Source of the DNA: Candidatus Delongbacteria bacterium | Lineage (GTDB): Bacteria > Delongbacteria > UBA4055 | Reading direction: 5' to 3' | Assembly: GCA_027858795.1 (NCBI GenBank) | Contig: JAQICF010000160.1 | Location: 1 to 5,079 of the forward strand | Length of the DNA stretch: 5,079 bases | In this document: positions 1 through 4,639 of the stretch, piece after piece | Layout: every line of letters begins with the position of its first letter | Numbering within the stretch: position 1 is the first letter of the stretch | The notes under the pieces: model-generated | Databases searched by the model: none | The model's input: the letters and a program-made list of their open reading frames with translations, nothing else | Told to the model about the DNA's origin: nothing | Translations under genes and position numbers: made by a program

Positions 1-16
1 CTGAAACAAGTTCAGG
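1..16. repeat. Partial palindromic intergenic repeat at the window edge
   Basis: CTGAA (1-5) pairs with TTCAG (11-15) around the 5-base loop ACAAG. The stem probably continues leftward outside the window, because the next base on the right is G and would need a C at position 0. It resembles a dispersed palindromic repeat that I recall from several AT-rich bacterial genomes; this is memory, not a search. It is the first of four inverted repeats packed into about 100 bases. Confidence 0.4.
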
Positions 17-30
17 ATGACGACCACCCC

Positions 31-47
31 GTCAGCTTATAGCTGAC
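31..47. repeat. Perfect 7-bp inverted repeat, hairpin 1 of the upstream cluster
   Basis: GTCAGCT (31-37) and AGCTGAC (41-47) are exact reverse complements around the loop TAT. There is no T-run after either arm, so it does not look like an intrinsic terminator. It lies in a stretch clearly richer in G+C than the adjacent genes and is followed one base later by a second perfect hairpin. That arrangement suggests a composite intergenic repeat rather than an operator. Confidence 0.6.
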
Positions 48-48
48 A

Positions 49-65
49 CCCCTCCAAAGGAGGGG
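49..65. repeat. Perfect 7-bp GC-rich inverted repeat, hairpin 2
   Basis: CCCCTCC (49-55) and GGAGGGG (59-65) are exact reverse complements with an AAA loop. Together with hairpin 1 this resembles a compound repeat, paired hairpins flanked by C-rich sequence, that I recall from intergenic regions of Bacteroidota-like genomes. What follows is AACGAAAAA rather than a T-tract, so rightward termination is unlikely. Confidence 0.6.
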
Positions 66-81
66 AACGAAAAACATTGAA

Positions 82-101
82 CAAGGGGTTTCAACCCCTT
101 G
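82..101. repeat. 20-bp near-perfect palindrome just upstream of ispH
   Basis: CAAGGGGTT (82-90) and AACCCCTTG (93-101) are exact reverse complements separated by TC. As RNA it would form an 8-bp stem with a TTCA loop. It ends 22 bases before the ispH start codon, so in a transcript from further upstream it would sit in the 5' leader. It could be the last member of the repeat cluster, or an mRNA-stabilising or regulatory hairpin. No T-tract follows, so it does not look like a terminator. Confidence 0.6.
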
Positions 102-123
102 CAGTGTAGGGAGTAATAAAAAT

Positions 124-987
124 ATGAAGATAAAAGTAATTATTGATAATAAGTCCGGTGTTTGTGGTGGTGTTAGCCGTGCAACTAGGATGATTGAAGA
201 TAAAATGAATTCTATAGGTACTGATAATATCTATGTTAATGGAGAATTGTTGCACAACAGACTTGAGATGGAAAGATTAATGGATTGCGGATTAAAAGTT
301 GAAGAAGATGTCCAAAATATAAAAAACGGAATTATTTTTGTAAGAACTCATGGAGTAGCAAAAAAAACATTCGAAATTGCTTCATTAAATGAGAATAAAG
401 TTATAGATGCAACTTGCCCAAAGGTTTCCAAATCTCAAAATATTATTGAAAATCATTTTGAGAAAGGATATCAGATCATAATCGTTGGTAAAGAAGGACA
501 TCCTGAAGTGCAAGGTCTTTTGGGTTATTGTAACTACGAAGGTATTTGTGTAATGAAGGAGAATGATCTGGAAAAATTAGATCTCTCAAAAAAATCTTTA
601 CTTATAGCTCAGACTACTGTTGCTACTAGCATATTTCAATATTTTATAGATGTTATTTCACCAAAAATTCAAGACCTTGAAATTGCAATGACTATTTGTC
701 CTTTTGTTGAAAAACGAGAGAAAGAGTTAATTGATTTTGCTCAGGAATTTTCAATAATAATATTTATTGGTGGTAAAAATAGCTCAAATACGAAAGTAAT
801 GTTTGAAAAACTTAACCAATATAATAGCAGATCTTATTTAATAGAAAATAAAGATGAGATCAATTACAGTTGGTTTAAAGAAAATGATATTGTAGGATTA
901 TCGGGAAGTGCATCAACACCGATTTGGCAGATCAAAGAAATTAAAAGTGTAATAGTTGATTATTTTAAAAATCATGATGAGGTATGA
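124..987 (+). CDS. ispH: 4-hydroxy-3-methylbut-2-enyl diphosphate reductase (IspH/LytB)
   Basis: Cytosolic iron-sulfur enzyme that reductively removes the hydroxyl group from HMBPP to give IPP and DMAPP, the last step of the MEP isoprenoid pathway. At 287 residues it has normal family length. The three cluster cysteines are C14 (in S-G-V-C-G-G-V), C98 (D-A-T-C-P) and C192 (T-I-C-P). Substrate-site residues are also present: H44 (L-L-H-N), H76 (R-T-H-G-V), H126 and E128 (G-H-P-E-V), T165 (Q-T-T-V), the N-S-S-N block at 219-222, and S264 in S-G-S-A-S-T-P. The S-T-P-x-W ending is the form I associate with Bacteroidota-type IspH. The residues around C14 differ from the usual G-F-C-F/W-G-V. AGGGAG at 108-113 is a plausible ribosome site 10 bases before the ATG. 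No promoter is visible in the 22 bases upstream, so transcription probably starts within or before the hairpin cluster. The last codons (GAG GTA TGA) are made of the first heptamers of the downstream array. Confidence 0.96.
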   Translation: MKIKVIIDNKSGVCGGVSRATRMIEDKMNSIGTDNIYVNGELLHNRLEMERLMDCGLKVEEDVQNIKNGIIFVRTHGVAKKTFEIASLNENKVIDATCPKVSKSQNIIENHFEKGYQIIIVGKEGHPEVQGLLGYCNYEGICVMKENDLEKLDLSKKSLLIAQTTVATSIFQYFIDVISPKIQDLEIAMTICPFVEKREKELIDFAQEFSIIIFIGGKNSSNTKVMFEKLNQYNSRSYLIENKDEINYSWFKENDIVGLSGSASTPIWQIKEIKSVIVDYFKNHDEV

Positions 988-1109
988 GGTATGAGGTGTG
1001 AGGTAAGAGGTATAAGGTATGAGGTATGAGGTATGAGGTGTGAGGTATTAAGTGTGAGGTATAAGGTATAAAGTGTGAGGTATAAGGTATAAGTGTGAGG
1101 TGTGGGTTA
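978..1109. repeat. Tandem array of 19 heptamers, consensus TGAGGTA
   Basis: Sixteen units keep exact 7-bp register (978-1089). They are followed by a 6-base unit TAAGTG (1090-1095), TGAGGTG (1096-1102) and a decayed TGGGTTA (1103-1109). The first half is nearly uniform TGAGGTA/TGAGGTG, and units 1-4 (978-1005) are identical to units 7-10 (1020-1047). The second half has a 21-bp superperiod, with AAGTG-ending units at positions 11, 14 and 17. The plus strand has no C from 974 to 1122. The array fills the whole gap between two convergent genes. Unit 2 provides the TGA of ispH, and the final TTA is the reverse complement of the TAA of the minus-strand gene. With period 7, the plus strand meets TGA in all three frames within about 21 bases. 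No dyad symmetry is present, so it is neither a hairpin terminator nor a CRISPR array. Function unknown. Confidence 0.95.
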
Positions 1110-1583
1110 TGATTGTTTTTTACATTTGTCCTTATCCCACTGACAAATTATCTTATCATACTTCAAAATTTTTGTATATGCATCTAAAATACAGATTATA
1201 TATCCAATCAAAATAAATTGTAGTACTTCATATATATCGTTCGGTATATTCTCAATCATCGTAAAAGGTAAAAATTCAAGGATAAATGATATCAGCAATA
1301 TTACTATGAAAGAAAATAAGATTTGAGTGGTATCCAGAAGTATGTATTTAAATTTTCCTAAATTCAAATATTTTATAAATTCTCTTTTCTCGATCAATTC
1401 AGGTGTAAAGATAAAAGCCATTTTTTCAGAAGGTTTTACACTTTTGGGATCTGCTCGGTATTTAGTTAGAACATCAAAAAATTTTTCTTTGTGAGTAGAA
1501 ATATACTTTTTATGAAAGTGATAATTGATAAGAATCATTATCAACCAACCTAAAAATGTCGCATATATGAAATACATAATCAT
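1107..1583 (-). CDS. Hypothetical small membrane protein with about three membrane segments
   Basis: I do not recognise the family. The 158-residue product has hydrophobic segments at about residues 3-20 (one helix), 81-108 (long, rich in I/L/F) and 119-138. Between the first two lies a charged, lysine-rich stretch (25-80, with K-Y-R-A-D-P-K and P-E-L-I-E-K-R-E) that is probably cytoplasmic, and the tail is basic (K-D-K-C-K-K-Q-S). The continuous hydrophobic/charged pattern, with AT-rich codon use like the neighbours, argues for a real gene. It is convergent with ispH and divergent from the oxidoreductase gene, so it is a single-gene unit within this window. The start is the ATG at 1583-1581; an in-frame ATG two codons later is an alternative, and neither has a clear Shine-Dalgarno sequence. 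The TAA stop (1109-1107) coincides with the last unit of the heptamer array. Confidence 0.75.
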   Translation of the reverse strand: MIMYFIYATFLGWLIMILINYHFHKKYISTHKEKFFDVLTKYRADPKSVKPSEKMAFIFTPELIEKREFIKYLNLGKFKYILLDTTQILFSFIVILLISFILEFLPFTMIENIPNDIYEVLQFILIGYIICILDAYTKILKYDKIICQWDKDKCKKQS

Positions 1584-1615
1584 AAATATTTACCATTATT
1601 GCTATTGTATGTTAA

Positions 1616-1644
1616 AACATATAAATAAATTTTTATTTACACAA
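1616..1644 (-). promoter_or_regulatory. Candidate sigma70-like promoter for the leftward membrane-protein gene
   Basis: Reading the minus strand, TTGTGT (1644-1639) is followed after exactly 17 bases by TATGTT (1621-1616). These match TTGACA at 3 positions and TATAAT at 4. Transcription would start near 1609 and leave a leader of about 26 bases. The spacer is so AT-rich that chance matches are easy. Confidence 0.28.
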
Positions 1645-1685
1645 TAAAAAAGATAATCAAATATTCGTATTTTTTTCAAGTGAAT

Positions 1686-1714
1686 TTGTTACTTTATTTT
1701 TTGGTTTCTTTTAT
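1686..1714 (+). promoter_or_regulatory. Candidate promoter for the rightward five-gene set
   Basis: TTGTTA (1686-1691) and TTTTAT (1709-1714) are separated by 17 bases, each matching the sigma70 consensus at 4 of 6 positions. TATATTTT (1716-1723) also partly fits the Bacteroidota-type -7 element (TAnnTTTG) but lacks a well-spaced TTTG upstream. The 167-base spacer 1584-1750 is the only place within the window where a promoter for the set could lie. The exact site is uncertain. Confidence 0.25.
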
Positions 1715-1750
1715 ATATATTTTTAACAAATTATTTCTTGGGGAATATAA

Positions 1751-2818
1751 ATGAAAAACTATAAATTTGCATTAGTTGGTTGTGGTAGAATATCAGGTAA
1801 ACATATAGATGCAATAAATGAAATTGAAAATACCAGTATTGTCGCAGTTTGTGACATCAACAATGATAAAGCAAAGGTCGTCTCAGAGAAAATAGGTAAT
1901 ATTAATTTTTATTCCTCTTATGATGAAATGTTGCAAAATGAGGATGTTGATATTGTTAGTATTTTAACTCCAAGTGGTTTGCATGCCATACAAACAATTG
2001 ATATTGTAAAAAAATATAAAAAGCATATTGTTGTTGAAAAACCAATGGCGTTAAAACTCGAAGACGCTGATGAGATGATCAAAGTATGTGATGCTAACTC
2101 CGTCAGATTATTTGTTGTTAAGCAAAATAGATATAACTTACCTGTACAAAAGCTGAGAAAATCTCTAGAAAACGGAGAATTTGGAAAATTGGTTATGGGC
2201 ACTGTAAGGGTTCGTTGGTGCAGACCGCAAGAGTATTATGATAGAGATGCCTGGAGAGGTACTTGGGAATTAGACGGTGGAGTAATAACAAACCAAGCTT
2301 CTCACCATATTGATCTACTTGAATGGATGCTTGGGGAACCAATGTCTGTGATGGCAAAAACAAGAACATATTTATCTGATATTGAAGTTGATGATACTGC
2401 CGCAGCTATAATTAGTTTCGAGAACGGAGCAATGGGAATAGTAGAAGCAACAACTGCAACAAGACCAAAAGATCTGGAAGGATCTTTGAGTGTCCTTGGA
2501 GAAAATGGAAGTGTAGTGATAGGTGGTTTTGCAGTTAATAAAATGGAAACATGGAATTTTAAAAATACTACAGAAGAAGAAAGCAAATCAATTGTTGAAG
2601 AATTTTCGGAGTTGCCTCCTAATGTCTATGGATTTGGGCATCAAAGATATTTAGAGCATGTGATAGATTGCATAGAAAACAATAAACAGGCCCTCGTAGA
2701 TGGTTTTGAGGGTAGGAAGTCGCTTGAGTTGATCAATGCAATGTATGAATCCGCTGAAACAGGTAAGGAAGTATTTTTAAGATTTCACCCACATAAATCA
2801 AGACTTGGAAAGAAGTAG
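1751..2818 (+). CDS. Gfo/Idh/MocA-family oxidoreductase, probably a nucleotide-sugar dehydrogenase (WlbA/GnnA-like)
   Basis: NAD(P)-dependent cytosolic oxidoreductase of 355 residues. The N-terminal Rossmann fold begins at residue 5 with A-L-V-G-C-G-R-I-S (7-15), a G-x-G-x-x-S nucleotide-binding loop, and D35 ends the second strand (V-C-D). E-K-P at 96-98 contains the family's conserved lysine (K97). The C-terminal domain has N-Q-A-S-H-H-I-D (181-188). H185 aligns with the catalytic histidine of inositol dehydrogenases, whereas their catalytic aspartate aligns with N181. This pattern and the long conserved blocks around W-C-R-P-Q (156-160), T-R-P-K-D-L-E-G (237-244) and P-P-N-V-Y-G-F-G-H (289-297) suggest a subgroup acting on UDP-amino sugars, such as 3-dehydrogenation of UDP-GlcNAc or its uronate. 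The substrate is inference. GGGGAA (1740-1745) lies 5 bases before the ATG. It is first of five co-directional genes, 32 bases before yggS, with no surface-sugar partner genes in view. Confidence 0.9.
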   Translation: MKNYKFALVGCGRISGKHIDAINEIENTSIVAVCDINNDKAKVVSEKIGNINFYSSYDEMLQNEDVDIVSILTPSGLHAIQTIDIVKKYKKHIVVEKPMALKLEDADEMIKVCDANSVRLFVVKQNRYNLPVQKLRKSLENGEFGKLVMGTVRVRWCRPQEYYDRDAWRGTWELDGGVITNQASHHIDLLEWMLGEPMSVMAKTRTYLSDIEVDDTAAAIISFENGAMGIVEATTATRPKDLEGSLSVLGENGSVVIGGFAVNKMETWNFKNTTEEESKSIVEEFSELPPNVYGFGHQRYLEHVIDCIENNKQALVDGFEGRKSLELINAMYESAETGKEVFLRFHPHKSRLGKK

Positions 2819-2850
2819 AGAGATATAACGAGATAGTAAAGAGGCAACTT

Positions 2851-3555
2851 ATGATCAAAGAAAACTTAAAAACAGTAAAAGATCGAATAAGTAAAGCTTG
2901 TAAAAAAGTTGGGAAAGATCCATCTGATATTACTTTGGTTGCGGTTTCAAAAACTTTTCCTGTAAAAGAGAATTTGTATGCTTATGAATCCGGGCAATAT
3001 ATTTTTGGGGAAAACAAGATAAGGGATCTTGTCTTAAAAAGTGAGCTTCTGAGAGAGAGTGAATATGATAAGGTCCAATGGCACATGATCGGTCATTTGC
3101 AATCAAATAAAGCTAAATTTGTAGCTGAACATGTAGATCTATTCCATTGCTTAGATTCATTGAAATTAGCGAAGATATTAAATAAACATAGTAAAAAAAT
3201 AAATAAAGTTTTAAATGTACTTATCCAGATCAATTCAAGCAGAGAAGAAAGTAAATCAGGATTATTACCTGAAGAATTATCAGATTTTATTATGTCTTTG
3301 AATGGTCTTGATAATATTCAAGTGTTAGGTTTAATGTCAATTGGTCAGTTCAATAAAGACCCTGAAGATTCCAGAGATGATTTTAAATTTATGAAAGGTT
3401 TGTTTGAGCGAACAAATCAAATGAAATTGCCTTCAAATTGTGAAATGAAGCATTTATCGATGGGAATGAGTAATGATTTTGAAGTTGCAATAGAAGAAGG
3501 AGCTGACATTGTTAGAGTTGGCACGGATATTTTTGGAAAAAGGAAGGCAAAATGA
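2851..3555 (+). CDS. yggS: YggS/PLPBP-family pyridoxal phosphate homeostasis protein
   Basis: Cytosolic, fold-type III PLP-binding protein (YggS/YlmE/PROSC/PLPBP family) that buffers pyridoxal phosphate and has no established enzymatic activity. At 234 residues it has family-typical size. K34 in A-V-S-K-T is the predicted Schiff-base lysine. Further signature blocks are F-G-E-N-K (52-56), W-H-M-I-G-H-L-Q-S-N-K (77-87), S-K-S-G-L (134-138), L-S-M-G-M-S-N-D-F (202-210) and R-V-G-T-D-I-F-G (222-229), the last two lining the phosphate site. GAGG (2841-2844) six bases before the ATG supports the start. The last four bases overlap yggT as ATGA, suggesting translational coupling. yggS next to yggT is a widespread pairing, and in Gram-positive bacteria the pair (ylmE, ylmG) lies near divIVA, as here. 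Confidence 0.96.
   Translation: MIKENLKTVKDRISKACKKVGKDPSDITLVAVSKTFPVKENLYAYESGQYIFGENKIRDLVLKSELLRESEYDKVQWHMIGHLQSNKAKFVAEHVDLFHCLDSLKLAKILNKHSKKINKVLNVLIQINSSREESKSGLLPEELSDFIMSLNGLDNIQVLGLMSIGQFNKDPEDSRDDFKFMKGLFERTNQMKLPSNCEMKHLSMGMSNDFEVAIEEGADIVRVGTDIFGKRKAK
3540..3555 (+). promoter_or_regulatory. Ribosome site inside yggS plus ATGA stop-start overlap
   Basis: AAGGAAGG (3540-3547) lies within the last codons of yggS (K-R-K-A-K) and precedes the yggT ATG at 3552-3554. The yggS TGA is 3553-3555. The four-base overlap and embedded Shine-Dalgarno sequence fix the yggT start and point to coupled translation of the two proteins. Confidence 0.75.
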
Positions 3556-4094
3556 TATTTCAATTATTTCATACACTTTTAGTCATTTTAATATTTGCAA
3601 GATTGATAATGCCATTTTTCGGTATGAATCATGGGCAGCTATATAGTTCAGTATATTTTTATTCTGAGAAAATCCTGACACCGATCAGAAAACTTCTGCC
3701 AAGGTCTTCAATAGACTGGTCTCCATTTGTTGCATTGATCTTATTGAATTTAATTATGTCGTTTTTACTTCCTGTAATTACTTCAGCGTTTCAGGGGGAT
3801 TTTGAAGGTGTAATGTATATATCAGTGGTCAACATATTATCATTAATATCATCAATACTAACATTCTTTTTGATAATAGTTATAGTTAAGATCGTGAACG
3901 ATCATGTGAATGGTCAATATTCTGGACTAACTTTCTTTATCAACTCTATTACATTAAAGCCAATGAGGTTTGTAAAACGATATTTACCTCAAAATATAAA
4001 AAAATATACTGCCTGGGTATTATTAGTTATAATAATTATCTTAAAATTAGTAACTCAAAGATCTATCGAGAATTTCTTATTGAATTTTCAATAA
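3552..4094 (+). CDS. yggT: YggT-family integral membrane protein (YlmG-like)
   Basis: Inner-membrane protein of 180 residues with two tandem YggT halves, as in two-repeat family members. Half 1 has a hydrophobic helix at about 4-22, then L-T-P-I-R-K-L-L-P (42-50), then I-D-W-S-P-F-V-A (54-61) leading into the next helix (58-78). This T-P-x-R-x-x-L-P followed by D-x-S-P is the family signature. Half 2 repeats the plan: hydrophobic 88-115, L-K-P-M-R-F-V-K-R-Y-L-P (135-146), and a final helix at about 153-167. The second half has lost the D-x-S-P element. The family has no settled biochemical role. It is linked to cell division and osmotic or potassium stress in bacteria, and plastid YLMG homologues affect nucleoid and thylakoid organisation. 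Its place between yggS and a DivIVA-domain gene supports an envelope- or division-related role here. Confidence 0.9.
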   Translation: MIFQLFHTLLVILIFARLIMPFFGMNHGQLYSSVYFYSEKILTPIRKLLPRSSIDWSPFVALILLNLIMSFLLPVITSAFQGDFEGVMYISVVNILSLISSILTFFLIIVIVKIVNDHVNGQYSGLTFFINSITLKPMRFVKRYLPQNIKKYTAWVLLVIIIILKLVTQRSIENFLLNFQ

Positions 4095-4124
4095 ATTCCA
4101 AAAGCATTCACAAAGGGATAAAGT

Positions 4125-4631
4125 ATGACTTTAAAGAGAGATAAAATAACTTCAAAACAATTTGGTAAAGCCTTTAATGGATACGATAAAATTGAAGTTC
4201 AGGCATTTCAGGAATGGATCGCTGATGAATATGAGTCTTTGAGGATCAATAATATTGAATTAGAAAAAAAGATAAAAGACTATGAAAAAGATTACGAAAA
4301 GTATGAAAAAGAGAAAGATGATTTCAAACAAACGCAGATCCAGGCGAAGAAAGATATTGATAGATTAAAAAGAGAGACAACTAAAGAATGTGATATCGCT
4401 AAAAGTGAAGCAAAAATGAATGCTCAAAATATTTTAAAAGATGCATACACTCAAACAAAAGATCTTAAGAATGATATTGATAAATTAAATAAGATCAAAC
4501 AATCGTTCATACGAAGATACCAGACTTTACTCAGAGATCAGCTCGATACTCTTAAAGTATTTCAAAAAGAGTTCTTGGCAGAAGAAGACTCTGTTAAGAT
4601 CACTTCAAAACCTACATCTAAAAAACACTAA
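4125..4631 (+). CDS. divIVA: DivIVA-domain coiled-coil protein
   Basis: Residues 5-40 match the DivIVA N-terminal membrane-targeting module: I-T-S-K-Q-F-G-K-A-F-N-G-Y-D (8-21) followed by E-V-Q-A-F-Q-E-W-I-A-D-E-Y-E (24-37), compare F-x-R-G-F-x-G-Y-D-x-x-E-V-x-x-F in characterised members. The rest, about 38-152, is highly charged coiled coil with a short Y-E-K repetition at 53-61 and a more regular helical part (115-150), ending in a basic tail (S-K-P-T-S-K-K-H). DivIVA proteins oligomerise and concentrate at negatively curved membrane to recruit division or polarity partners. That role is inferred for this 168-residue version, and calling it orthologous to Gram-positive DivIVA goes beyond the domain match. 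GGGA (4115-4118) lies 6 bases before the ATG. The gene lies 30 bases after yggT and 8 bases before the phosphorylase-like gene. Confidence 0.88.
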   Translation: MTLKRDKITSKQFGKAFNGYDKIEVQAFQEWIADEYESLRINNIELEKKIKDYEKDYEKYEKEKDDFKQTQIQAKKDIDRLKRETTKECDIAKSEAKMNAQNILKDAYTQTKDLKNDIDKLNKIKQSFIRRYQTLLRDQLDTLKVFQKEFLAEEDSVKITSKPTSKKH

Positions 4632-4639
4632 TATAAATT

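Noticed and set aside
49..101. Hairpins as intrinsic transcription terminators
   Set aside because: Neither 49-65 nor 82-101 is followed by a T-tract on either strand; the rightward sequences are AACGAAAAA and CAGTGTAGG, and the leftward reads also lack T-runs adjacent to the stem, except for a loose one from 70-74 that lies between the two hairpins.
978..1109. Heptamer array as a CRISPR array or as a coding repeat
   Set aside because: Units abut with no spacers and are only 7 bases long. On the plus strand TGA recurs in every frame, so it cannot encode a repeat protein in that direction.
1622..1640. AT-only near-palindrome in the divergent spacer as an operator
   Set aside because: It consists only of short A and T runs with imperfect symmetry, which is expected by chance in such AT-rich DNA.
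1918..2202. Antisense open frame of 94 codons within the oxidoreductase gene
   Set aside because: It lies wholly inside a well-supported conserved gene on the other strand, has a serine/threonine/leucine-rich composition typical of a reverse-strand shadow, and shows no recognisable domain.
2302..2586. Second antisense open frame of 94 codons within the same gene
   Set aside because: Same situation: it is opposite a conserved coding stretch including the T-R-P-K-D-L-E-G block, with no independent coding evidence.
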